From positions 248,001 to 312,000 of the forward strand of contig CAKQCB010000004.1 of NCBI GenBank assembly GCA_934216615.1: 64,000 bases of DNA, written 5' to 3'. Positions 17,899 through 26,135 of this stretch are shown in pieces. The notes under the pieces are model-generated. The model searched no databases and had not been told where the DNA came from. It saw only the letters and a program-made list of their open reading frames with translations. Position 1 is the first letter of the stretch; each line of letters opens with the position of its first letter. This DNA is from an uncultured Anaerolineae bacterium. Lineage in GTDB: Bacteria > Chloroflexota > Anaerolineae > Aggregatilineales > Phototrophicaceae. A program made the translations under genes and the position numbers.

Positions 17899-18443
17899 AA
17901 CGCTTGGTCATCGCTTCTACGAACCCCGCAAAAATCCAAGCCGCGGTCATCGGCTTTGAACAAGTTTTTCCCGAAGATGAGATTGTCGTCAAAGGGGTGT
18001 CAGTGCCCTCGTTCGTCGGTGACCAACCGATGGGCGACGAAGAAACGTGGCGTGGAGCCTTCAACCGCGCTTCGGGCGCGCGCCACGCCGAGCCAAATGC
18101 GGATTATTGGCTTGGCATGGAAGGGGGCGTTTTAAAGGTTGGCGACCGCTTACAATGCTTTGCGTGGATTGTGATTTTGGATCGTGAGCGTCAAGGGGAA
18201 GGGCGCACAGGGGCATTTTATCTTCCCCAAGAAATTGCCGATTTGGTCAATCAAGGCATGGAATTAGGTCATGCCGATGATGTGGTTTTTGGGCGCAGTA
18301 ACTCGAAGCATAAAGATGGGTCTGTAGGCTTGCTCACAGGCGGGGTGATCAACCGTGAGCAGTATTATGCGCATGCTGTCGTCTTGGCGTTGATCCCCTT
18401 TTTGAATCCATCCCTCACCTTTAAACATCCCACAACTGAATAA
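17895..18443 (+). CDS. yjjX: Inosine/xanthosine triphosphatase (YjjX, DUF84)
   Basis: A 182-residue non-canonical purine NTP phosphatase that removes ITP and XTP from the nucleotide pool. The DUF84/YjjX motifs are IASTNPAKIQAA at the N-terminus, PMGDEETWRGAFNRA, DYWLGMEGGV with the conserved GxEGG, and KDGSVGLLTGGVINR near the C-terminus. It is the last gene of the operon and is coupled to the CPBP gene by an ATGA overlap. Confidence 0.92.
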   Translation: MKRLVIASTNPAKIQAAVIGFEQVFPEDEIVVKGVSVPSFVGDQPMGDEETWRGAFNRASGARHAEPNADYWLGMEGGVLKVGDRLQCFAWIVILDRERQGEGRTGAFYLPQEIADLVNQGMELGHADDVVFGRSNSKHKDGSVGLLTGGVINREQYYAHAVVLALIPFLNPSLTFKHPTTE

Positions 18444-18459
18444 ATCTACTGCGTAAAAG

Positions 18460-18489
18460 GGAAAGTTTGCACTACGAACAGCTTTCCCT
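18460..18489. terminator. Weak hairpin between convergent yjjX and gntR genes
   Basis: GGGAAAG at 18460-18466 pairs with CTTTCCC at 18483-18489 around a 16-nt loop. It lies between two convergent genes. There is no clear T-run, so the terminator role is tentative. Confidence 0.3.
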
Positions 18490-18527
18490 ATCCGCGCTGT
18501 GTATCTGTTGAGTGTGAAATAAGGCGT

Positions 18528-19205
18528 TTAAATGCGTGATGTGTTGTACTTCAACAAATTACGGTAGGCGGTGATCAAACTGTGCAGATCGTTGAGCGCA
18601 CGCATCTCATCACGTTTTTCAACCGCGTCCAGAAGTTCTTGGTGCGCCTTGATGAAGATATCCAATTCTTCCATGCTCACAGGGTTACGGCGCTGACGTA
18701 ACACTTCTAACAGCGTGATTTGAATATATAGGTATTCCAACCACCGTGACGTGAAGGTGGTATTGCTCAAACGGGCAACTTCAAAATGGAAGGACATCAA
18801 ACTTTGGATGGCGGGGGACCGTAAAAACTGCTGACGCGAACTGCGCGCCGCTTCGATATGTGCTCGTAACTTCGCAAACCCGCTTTTCGTCAGGTTTTGA
18901 ATCATCTGTGTGATGGCGAGCGATTCAATGCGAAGCGCCAGTTCAAAAATCTCATCAATCTCTTTAAGCGTGAACTCGCGTACATACACCCCACGACGCG
19001 GTTTTTTGATGACCCATCCCGCTTGTTCTAACAGGTGAAGCGCGTCGCGAATGGTGTTTTGACTGACTTCTAAGGCTTTCGATAACTTGAACTCGATAAT
19101 TCGCTCACCGCTCAGGTATTCGCCAATGAGGATGTTTTGACGGATCAGCTCAGCAATCCGATAGGCGAGGGTGTCATTTTTTGAAGAATCTAAATCAAAC
19201 GTCAT
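18528..19205 (-). CDS. GntR family transcriptional regulator (FCD type)
   Basis: A 225-residue DNA-binding regulator. The winged helix covers about residues 10-75 (GERIIEFKLSKALEVSQNTI then RDALHLLEQAGWV and the wing KKPRRGVYVREF). An all-helical FCD-type ligand domain follows, beginning EIDEIFELALRIESLAI, with histidines and acidic residues that could bind a metal-linked metabolite. ATG 19205 overlaps the stop of the upstream kinase gene (ATGA), so it is translationally coupled to it; an in-frame ATG at 19217 is less likely. Direct coupling to a Ser/Thr kinase is unusual. Confidence 0.88.
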   Translation of the reverse strand: MTFDLDSSKNDTLAYRIAELIRQNILIGEYLSGERIIEFKLSKALEVSQNTIRDALHLLEQAGWVIKKPRRGVYVREFTLKEIDEIFELALRIESLAITQMIQNLTKSGFAKLRAHIEAARSSRQQFLRSPAIQSLMSFHFEVARLSNTTFTSRWLEYLYIQITLLEVLRQRRNPVSMEELDIFIKAHQELLDAVEKRDEMRALNDLHSLITAYRNLLKYNTSRI

Positions 19206-21382
19206 CGAGCCATCCATGCTGCGCCATATCCGCCCTCTGTGGTGATTTGTTGTATTGTGTTGGTCGCTAAATCTAAAAGATACAGTTGATCTCTGCCACT
19301 CTGATCACTGCTAAAGACAATAAACTCACCGTTGGATGACGGACGAGGAAACGTTTCATAGCCTATTTCATCCCACAAAATCGAGGTTGTGCCATCGGCT
19401 TCACGAACGACGAGCGAGGCATAACCTTCCCCGTCAGATTGATACACGATGCGTCCTTCAGGCAGTGAGGATGGGCACAACCCGCGCGACCCTGAAGCGG
19501 TCAAATACTCAAAGCGATTGCCCTCAACATCAACTTGCGCCAAACGCCAACTTTGAGCATTGTTAGGCGTGCCGATGCTGAACAAAATCAGGTCGCCCTG
19601 TTCATTAAAATTCGGGCATGAAATACGCTCATCACTGGCATAGATCAAGGTTTGATCAGTTCCATCCGGACGGATTCGGTACAGATCAAAACTGTCGTCC
19701 CCATTGGTGTCCGACGTGTACACAATCCATTCACCATCGGGCGACCATACAGGCGCAAGATTCGGCACGTCATTATCGGTCAGTTGGGTGACGCCCCCGC
19801 CGATATTTGACATCATAAAGAGATTCCACTGTCCCGAACGGTTCGAGATAAAGGCGATCCAATTACCATCGGGCGAAGCTGACGGCGCGGTATCCATTGC
19901 TTCATGGGTCGTCAAGCGGTTGATCGTATTGGCTAATAAACTGCGACGGTAAATATCGATGTTGCCGTCCAGTTCCGCCACGTAGATCAGGCTGTCATTT
20001 AAGCCTCTAAATTCGGGTAACAACGTGGGCAGGGGGCGCGTGCCCAACTGCGTGAATTCGGTGGCGGTGGGGTTTGTGAGGTCGGGCGTGCCGGTGCCAA
20101 GCCGTTCGTTCATCGCCGCTTGGCTGGTGGGGTCGAGCGTGCTTCGTGGGATGCTGGTGCGCGTTCCGACTTCGGTAGCGGTCTCGGTCACGGCGGCGGT
20201 TTCGTCGGCCGCAATCCTATTTTGATACTCGGTCAAAGCATTGATGCCCAACCACCCTAAGCCCACGATCAGCACTAACAATCCACAACCTAACCCACCC
20301 CCAACAAGCAGATTCAAAAATAGATTCGCTTTGCGTTCCTCTTGAACCACGGGCATTACAGGTTGGGAACTATGTACCGATTGTCCTGTATAGGGCGGTG
20401 GCGTAGAAGGCGATGGGGTGTAGGGTGGCGGGGTTTGGATCGGCTGATTCACCGCCGCAATCGGCTGGATGAACACGTCGGGCGGGGTGATCGGCGCGGT
20501 GATATCCGACGTGATTTTAGGCGGACGAATCCCCGGTTGGGTGTCGTGTAAATTCGGTTGTTTGACCGCACTTTGGGCTGCGCTCAATAACGTGGCCGCA
20601 TCGGGATAGCGATCTTCTCGATTTTTATTGAGCAAGCGCAGGATCACCTGTTCAAATGCAGGTGAGATCATCTCGTTAAATGAACGGGGTGAAGGGGGCG
20701 CAGTGGTCACCTGCTGAACTGCGACGCCGTAAGGCGTATCAGCATCAAAGGGGCGTCGTCCCGTCATGAGTTCAAACATCATAATGCCGAGCGAATATAA
20801 ATCACTGCGGTTGTCGAGCGGTTGGCCTTGCGCCTGCTCTGGACTCATATAGGCGGGCGTGCCGACAACCCCCTGCGTGGTGATCGTCCCGCTGGTTTCC
20901 CCTAAGATTCGGGCGATGCCAAAATCTGTCAAAAACGCGCCCCCGTTATCATCCAATAAAACATTGGATGGCTTGAGGTCGCGGTGAAGTACATTTTTTG
21001 AGTGAGCGTAATCGAGCGCAGGGCCGATCTGCGCGAGGATGTCTACCATCTGTTCGGCGGTCAGTGGCCCTGTTTTGAGCATGTCATCTAGCGAACCACC
21101 GCTCATATAACGCATCACAATATACGGCTGTTGATCTTCTTCGCCATAATCATGTACAGGCACAATACTACGATGTTCTAACTGCGAAACAATTTGCACT
21201 TCGCGGTTAAAACGCTGCATGTAGTTATCGTCATTTAAGAATTGTTTGGGAAGAACTTTAAGAGCGACGGTACGGTTCATCGAAAGTTGGAATGCGCGGT
21301 ATACACTCGCCATGCCACCGCGTCCCACTAATTCGGTGATTTCATAGTTCCCGAATCGCTTGCCGATAAGTTCATCTGACAT
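19202..21382 (-). CDS. Membrane Ser/Thr protein kinase with extracellular TolB-like beta-propeller
   Basis: A 726-residue receptor-like kinase. The Hanks kinase domain covers about 10-270: glycine loop VGRGGMASV, Lys42 in VALKV, catalytic HRDLKPSN (133-140), DFG (153-155), and SPEQ in place of APE. A Pro-rich linker (290-345) follows, then one transmembrane helix (about 355-383) and a Ser/Thr-rich stalk. The C-terminal half (about 460-726) is a WD40/TolB-like propeller with repeats such as APSASPDGNWIAFISNRSGQ, APVWSPDGEWIVYTSDTNG and SSNGEFIVFSSDQSGRDQLY. It probably senses an external ligand or cell-wall state. It is cotranslated with the downstream GntR gene. Confidence 0.94.
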   Translation of the reverse strand: MSDELIGKRFGNYEITELVGRGGMASVYRAFQLSMNRTVALKVLPKQFLNDDNYMQRFNREVQIVSQLEHRSIVPVHDYGEEDQQPYIVMRYMSGGSLDDMLKTGPLTAEQMVDILAQIGPALDYAHSKNVLHRDLKPSNVLLDDNGGAFLTDFGIARILGETSGTITTQGVVGTPAYMSPEQAQGQPLDNRSDLYSLGIMMFELMTGRRPFDADTPYGVAVQQVTTAPPSPRSFNEMISPAFEQVILRLLNKNREDRYPDAATLLSAAQSAVKQPNLHDTQPGIRPPKITSDITAPITPPDVFIQPIAAVNQPIQTPPPYTPSPSTPPPYTGQSVHSSQPVMPVVQEERKANLFLNLLVGGGLGCGLLVLIVGLGWLGINALTEYQNRIAADETAAVTETATEVGTRTSIPRSTLDPTSQAAMNERLGTGTPDLTNPTATEFTQLGTRPLPTLLPEFRGLNDSLIYVAELDGNIDIYRRSLLANTINRLTTHEAMDTAPSASPDGNWIAFISNRSGQWNLFMMSNIGGGVTQLTDNDVPNLAPVWSPDGEWIVYTSDTNGDDSFDLYRIRPDGTDQTLIYASDERISCPNFNEQGDLILFSIGTPNNAQSWRLAQVDVEGNRFEYLTASGSRGLCPSSLPEGRIVYQSDGEGYASLVVREADGTTSILWDEIGYETFPRPSSNGEFIVFSSDQSGRDQLYLLDLATNTIQQITTEGGYGAAWMAR

Positions 21383-21475
21383 GATTGAAAATTATTCCCA
21401 TCAATACGCCATTTCGTCCACTTTATGAAAGTGAAGTCGGATAGATTATAACTTGAATTGGTTAATTTGAGGGTT

Positions 21476-22021
21476 TCATCCCACAGATGAGGGTAAGTTG
21501 CGTAACCAGTTCTCGGTTTGTTGGGGGGAATAAAACCGTATCGTCTTGATATGCTGATATTCCGGCGACGCAAAGAGTTTGGGATATTCTCGGTGATGGC
21601 GTGGGCGGGTTTTTAACACCCATAAAAAGAGCGATTCACGGCTTAAAAATTGTTTCTGCCATGTTTCAATATTGCCCGTCGCCCACAAATCCTCTTGAAA
21701 GAGGATTCTGTGAAGGGTGCGTTTACATAACTGCGTCATGATCGTGGGCAGAGGGTAATCTAACCACAAGATGGTATCTGCCCGCCCCCAAATAATATCG
21801 CGCACTTTGGAGTAATTCCCGCCACATATCCAAACCTCATGGCGGGTGAGCGTGCGTTCGACCTTCTCGCGAAATTCTTCTAACGGGGTGGTTTGCCAGC
21901 CCGCCTGCCAGTTGAGCGAATCGATATCAACATACGGAATTCTGGTCTTCTCGGCAATCTGAATGCCGAGCGTCGTCTTACCAGACCCCGACGTGCCGAT
22001 AATTGCCACACGTTTAAACAT
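21476..22021 (-). CDS. P-loop NTPase, adenylate kinase-like (FlaR/topology-modulation type)
   Basis: A 181-residue nucleotide-binding protein. Walker A is GTSGSGKTT (residues 9-17), followed by DIDSLNWQAGW, the typical second-strand motif of the FlaR-like kinase group, and CGGNYSKVRDIIWGRADTIL. The C-terminal segment RPRHHREYPKLFA is basic, as in these proteins. The reaction is unknown; phosphotransfer to a small substrate is likely by family. It is separated from the kinase gene by about 90 bp on the same strand. Confidence 0.88.
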   Translation of the reverse strand: MFKRVAIIGTSGSGKTTLGIQIAEKTRIPYVDIDSLNWQAGWQTTPLEEFREKVERTLTRHEVWICGGNYSKVRDIIWGRADTILWLDYPLPTIMTQLCKRTLHRILFQEDLWATGNIETWQKQFLSRESLFLWVLKTRPRHHREYPKLFASPEYQHIKTIRFYSPQQTENWLRNLPSSVG

Positions 22022-22157
22022 GATTATGCCCCATCATGCGAATTGCTTTTGTTGTCATAATCTCTCTCAATATGCTCTGCATAATTCAAGCATAGAATTT
22101 TCAGTTTGCAATTGTTAAGACTTGCTCCAGCGACAGCCTTATTTTGTGCTGAGAGAA

Positions 22158-22200
22158 ATAAAAAAAACGTGCGCTTGGAGGATTCCCAATGCACGTTTTT
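22158..22200 (-). terminator. Intrinsic terminator of the DrrAB-like operon
   Basis: On the minus strand AAAAACGTGC pairs with GCACGTTTTT around an 18-nt loop. The downstream strand runs into a long T stretch (the A-rich run at 22158-22167 on the plus strand). It lies 29 nt after the stop of the ABC-2 permease gene. Nothing else is seen in the gap 22022-22228. Confidence 0.85.
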
Positions 22201-22228
22201 GTGTTTATAAAAGCGAGGTTGTTTAGGC

Positions 22229-23077
22229 TTAACCTTTGCCCTTGTTATAAAACAGGTACATGGAAATAGGCGCAAAAACGGCGATGAGAATCACACAGCT
22301 TAATAACATCGCCGCGAATTGATCCACTGTCAATGTACCGTGCATCAACCCCCGCGAAACGGTGGTTGCATGCGTGATGGGGTTCAAGTTCACCAAGGTC
22401 TGTAACCAACTGGGCATGGTTGAAATATCCACAAAAATATTGCTGGCAAAGCTGAGTGGGAACACAATCATCCCTGTTACCCCCATCACAGATTCAGGGG
22501 TTTTCATCAACAAGCCAAAAATAGTCCACACCCATGACAAACTAAACGCAAAGATTAAAGTGGTAGCAACCGCGCCGATCACGCCGATTACCCCCGCTTG
22601 GGGGCGAAAACCGATGATTAGCCCTAACAGAACCATCACCACTGCCGCAACTAAATAACGGACGCCATCGCCAAATAAAGCGCCGACAATAATTGCGGGT
22701 CGCCAAAATGGAAGTGCGCGAAAACGGTCAAAAATCCCCTTAGAAATATCAGTATTCAGTGCAAGTGCCGTGTACATTGAGATGGTCGTGATGATCATGA
22801 CGAGGATACCCGGCAAGAAATCATACAGATATTGTTCGATTGACCCGCCGAGCGCACCCCCAAATAAATATGTGAAGGTTAAGGTGAGGATGACCGGAAA
22901 CACTGTGACATCGAATAGTTGCATCGGCACATGCTTGATTTTAAGCATGGCACGCCAAGTGAAGGTTGCAACTGCTGAAAGGGCACTTGGGCGCGGTGGA
23001 TTTGCCTTCGCGGTGAAGACAGCATCGCTCGTTGGGGTCGATGCAAATGAAGTTTGAAGGGTCGTTTGTGTCGCCAT
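22229..23077 (-). CDS. ABC-2 type transporter permease (DrrB-like)
   Basis: A 282-residue membrane permease of the ABC-2 family with about six hydrophobic helices. The family signature near the C-terminal third is the stretch MGVTGMIVFPLSFASNIFVD; SFASNIFVD followed by MPSWLQTLVNLNPITH is typical of daunorubicin-resistance DrrB and related exporters. The first 35 residues are cytoplasmic. Its ATG overlaps the stop of the ATPase gene (TAATG). It probably exports a hydrophobic drug or lipid. Confidence 0.92.
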   Translation of the reverse strand: MATQTTLQTSFASTPTSDAVFTAKANPPRPSALSAVATFTWRAMLKIKHVPMQLFDVTVFPVILTLTFTYLFGGALGGSIEQYLYDFLPGILVMIITTISMYTALALNTDISKGIFDRFRALPFWRPAIIVGALFGDGVRYLVAAVVMVLLGLIIGFRPQAGVIGVIGAVATTLIFAFSLSWVWTIFGLLMKTPESVMGVTGMIVFPLSFASNIFVDISTMPSWLQTLVNLNPITHATTVSRGLMHGTLTVDQFAAMLLSCVILIAVFAPISMYLFYNKGKG

Positions 23078-24081
23078 TAGGCTACAGTCTCCTCAGTTAC
23101 TAGGGTATTTTCTTCGAGTGATTGACCTGTTAACGCAAGAAAAACTTCATCTAAACTGGGTTGGCCTAATGAAAAGTTATTGATACCGATGCCTGCTTGC
23201 GCAAACTGCATCAAAATGGAGGCGACACGGTCTGGCTCGCTCACAGATGCCGAGAGGGCAGTAGGGTCATTGGAGAGGTAGACTTCGCTATTCAAAATTT
23301 GTGCGATGATCTGCTGAGCTTGTGGGCGTTGGTTCGCGTCGTGTAAACGTACATGCAATGTTCCTGAACCGACCGAATTTTTTAGTTCTTCCAGCGTGCC
23401 GTCGGCAATAATCATGCCCTGGTCGATGATGACCACACGGTCAGCGAGATAGTCAGCTTCTTCAAGATATTGCGTCGTGAGTAAGACGGTTGTCCCCGCC
23501 TTGAGGAGCTTATTCACAATATCCCAAACTTGACGACGACTGCGAGGGTCTAACCCAGTAGTTGGCTCATCTAAAAAGAGGATATCCGGCGCGATGACGA
23601 TACTTGCGGCAATATCAATACGGCGACGCATCCCCCCTGAATAATGTTTCACTTGACGGTCAGCCGCTTCGGTTAAGTCGAAGGCATCTAATAATTCTTG
23701 CCCGCGCGCTTTCGCTTGCGCCCATGAGAACCCTAGTAAACGGGCGATCATGACGAGGTTTTCCATGCCTGTCAGGTCTTCATCCACCGAGGCGAATTGC
23801 CCAGTCAAGCTCACCCGCCGTTGAACTGCTTCTGGTTCTTTCACCACATTATGATTAAAAATAAAGGCGGTACCTGAATCTGGCTTGAGGAGTGTTGCTA
23901 AAATACGGATGGTGGTTGTTTTACCTGCACCATTGGGGCCAAGCAAAGCCAATAACTTGCCTTGCTCCACTTTTAAATGAATCCCTTTTAGAACTTCAAC
24001 TTTTCCATACGACTTACGTAAATTCTCGACCACAATGGCATAGGTGTTATGTTTTGCGTCAACTGAATTTACATCACCCAT
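23077..24081 (-). CDS. ABC transporter ATP-binding protein (DrrA-like)
   Basis: A 334-residue ATPase for the adjacent ABC-2 permease. Walker A GPNGAGKTT, Q-loop LTGQFASVDEDLTGMENL, signature YSGGMRRRIDIAASI, Walker B DILFLDEPTTGLDPRSR and the H-loop region TTVLLTTQYLEEADYLA (Gln in the usual His position, as in DrrA proteins) are all visible. The extra C-terminal domain of about 80 residues is typical of the DrrA1 subfamily. It is first in the operon and couples to the permease by TAATG. Confidence 0.94.
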   Translation of the reverse strand: MGDVNSVDAKHNTYAIVVENLRKSYGKVEVLKGIHLKVEQGKLLALLGPNGAGKTTTIRILATLLKPDSGTAFIFNHNVVKEPEAVQRRVSLTGQFASVDEDLTGMENLVMIARLLGFSWAQAKARGQELLDAFDLTEAADRQVKHYSGGMRRRIDIAASIVIAPDILFLDEPTTGLDPRSRRQVWDIVNKLLKAGTTVLLTTQYLEEADYLADRVVIIDQGMIIADGTLEELKNSVGSGTLHVRLHDANQRPQAQQIIAQILNSEVYLSNDPTALSASVSEPDRVASILMQFAQAGIGINNFSLGQPSLDEVFLALTGQSLEENTLVTEETVA

Positions 24082-24275
24082 TGACTCTCCCCTTTTCTAC
24101 ATCCCCCGCGAATGATTATTTTATCAGAAAATTTGTTCTATAACAATCAGGCAATTTTGAAAATCGCGAAGGTTTTAAAACTGTTATTTATGGGGTCATG
24201 GAACACGTCAAAATGAGGGAAACAATACCATCTATTGGCATGTAAAACGTGGGTATTGATCGGATAGTCTATAGC

Positions 24276-24305
24276 AAAAAACCACCTGCTTTTCGAAGCA
24301 GGTGG
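24276..24305 (-). terminator. Intrinsic terminator of the cyclase gene
   Basis: A perfect 10-bp stem CCACCTGCTT/AAGCAGGTGG with a 4-nt loop (24282-24305). On the minus strand it is followed directly by six T residues. It ends transcription 36 nt after the cyclase stop codon. Confidence 0.9.
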
Positions 24306-24341
24306 ATCACAACTTTATTTCGATATGGGGGGATGTAGAGC

Positions 24342-25214
24342 CTACGCTTGAACAGGCACTAACGCGAGGATGCGCGCTGGCCCGCCACCACTGGCTTCCC
24401 AACGCGGAACGCCGACGACAATTTGCACGCCCGCAATCCCTTGAATCTGATCGACGTTGGCGACATTTTCGATACCGAATTTGCCACTTCCGCAGACGAC
24501 ATAATGCGCGTCAAAGGTGGTGGAGTTGCCCGGGTCCAAGCTGAGGGTGTCAACACCAATCCCGTTGATATTGCGGTTCTCGATCAACCATGTGACGGCT
24601 TCGCCACTAAAGCCCGGGTAATGCTGAACGCCTGCATCATCGGCATTACGGAAATTGGCTTCAGGCCAACGGTTTGTCCAACCGCTGTTCATAAAAACAA
24701 TAGCGCCTTCAACAATTTCGCCGTGTTCAGCTTCGTGAGCTTCGATGTCGGCCACTTCTAACATACTGTCGGCATTTTCGGCGGCTTTGGCGGTGATGTC
24801 GATCACCACCGCAGGGGCGTATAAAAGACCCGCGTCGTACTGATCTACCGTTTGCCCGTCGGCGATGAAGTGCGCGGGAAAGTCCACATGCGTGCCGGAA
24901 TGTTCGTAGAAGGTCCAATGCTGGATGAAGTAGCCATCATTTTCGACAGAGAGATAGGTTTCGCGGGTGGCAACTTCTTCGAGAGTGTACACAGGTTGGG
25001 TGACGCTGAACACATGCGTAAGATCAACCACTGTGTAACCGCCCGCACTTTGCGCTTGCGCCGACGCTTTTCTAGAGGGTGCACCCATCCCTGTGAGAGC
25101 TGCCCCTGCGACCGTCGCTCCTCCTAATTTGATTAAATTACGACGGCTGAGTTGTGGCCGTCCTTCTTTGGCAATTCTTGCGGCGACGATTTCGGCAACT
25201 TTTGGCGAGCACAT
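24342..25214 (-). CDS. Tat-exported cyclase family protein (kynurenine formamidase-like)
   Basis: A 290-residue metal-dependent hydrolase of the cyclase family (Pfam Cyclase; relatives include KynB and isatin hydrolase). The metal-binding motif HSGTHVDFPAHF contains the HxGTHxDxPxH consensus. Later histidines include GVQHYPGFS and GVDTLSLDPG. The N-terminus has a twin-arginine signal (SRRNLIKLGG, residues 23-32) followed by a hydrophobic, Ala-rich stretch, so the enzyme is exported folded with its metal. It is transcribed alone. The substrate is not clear. Confidence 0.9.
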   Translation of the reverse strand: MCSPKVAEIVAARIAKEGRPQLSRRNLIKLGGATVAGAALTGMGAPSRKASAQAQSAGGYTVVDLTHVFSVTQPVYTLEEVATRETYLSVENDGYFIQHWTFYEHSGTHVDFPAHFIADGQTVDQYDAGLLYAPAVVIDITAKAAENADSMLEVADIEAHEAEHGEIVEGAIVFMNSGWTNRWPEANFRNADDAGVQHYPGFSGEAVTWLIENRNINGIGVDTLSLDPGNSTTFDAHYVVCGSGKFGIENVANVDQIQGIAGVQIVVGVPRWEASGGGPARILALVPVQA

Positions 25215-25361
25215 AATCCCAATCTCCCTTTACAGCTTCACCCCATCGAGTGATTCATAGCGATATATTAATTAATGGAGTTTCTCTTATTTTGTCAATC
25301 ACGTGAGTCATAGATTTTTTAAGCTAAAATTGAGAAAAGCGGATATTCCCAAAGTGGGGTA

Positions 25362-26030
25362 ATGATGCTTCACACCATTCAACAACTCTCTAAGCGGGTT
25401 CAAACGATTTTGAACTCTATCCTACACATTCATCAACCGATGCTGTTGGTGGTGCAGGCCACCCGCGCCCAGTGTTTACAGTTGTTACAAGCGAACAGCC
25501 AACCCAAACAAAAAGCGCTCCATTTAAGCGACGTGTTTACAGATGGACGACGCTATTATTTTGAGGCCACCAAGAGCGGGTTTTCGTTACAAACCAATAC
25601 CGCCAAACGCTTATACCGTCAGCGCACTGGGCATTTTGTGACCTTACACGGCACCCTCACCGAAGTAGATTCCACCATTCCTACCCTCATCCGTTTGAAT
25701 TTTCGCTTTGGATACCTCGCCACGTTACGCACGATGTTGTACCCTGCCTTCGTCGCGGTGGTGATCTATTTCGCGCCGCTGCCCTTTAATATGCGCTCGA
25801 TCATTGCCTTCTTGATTTTGATCCTCGCGTGGTTGAGCTGTCGTTTAGATGCGGCTATTCAAGCGGGCGATATGGCCTATTTTGTACGCAGAGCGCTCGA
25901 GACGTTACCTCAACCTGAAATTCCACAGTTACCCAACCGCAGTGCGGATGTGATCGTGAACAAAGATTTCCGTTCCTCGTGGCAAAAGTTCTATCAAGAA
26001 CAGGTCAATCAACAGTCGGACGCGCCCTAA
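25362..26030 (+). CDS. Hypothetical membrane protein, 222 aa
   Basis: A 222-residue protein I do not recognise. The N-terminal 120 residues are soluble and basic. Two adjacent hydrophobic segments follow (about 127-145, FVAVVIYFAPLPF, and 150-168, SIIAFLILILAWLSC), then a cytoplasmic tail of about 55 residues. The start is one of two adjacent ATG codons after GTGGGG. The gene ends about 105 bp upstream of clpB on the same strand. It has no homology that I can name. Confidence 0.6.
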   Translation: MMLHTIQQLSKRVQTILNSILHIHQPMLLVVQATRAQCLQLLQANSQPKQKALHLSDVFTDGRRYYFEATKSGFSLQTNTAKRLYRQRTGHFVTLHGTLTEVDSTIPTLIRLNFRFGYLATLRTMLYPAFVAVVIYFAPLPFNMRSIIAFLILILAWLSCRLDAAIQAGDMAYFVRRALETLPQPEIPQLPNRSADVIVNKDFRSSWQKFYQEQVNQQSDAP

Positions 26031-26135
26031 ACACAGTGTGTCTAATAGTCCTCAGATGGATTTTTGACACGCTTCTAATATGCGTGATCTAAAATTTATT
26101 TATACATTGATTGTATCGGGGGTATAGGTTCTTCT

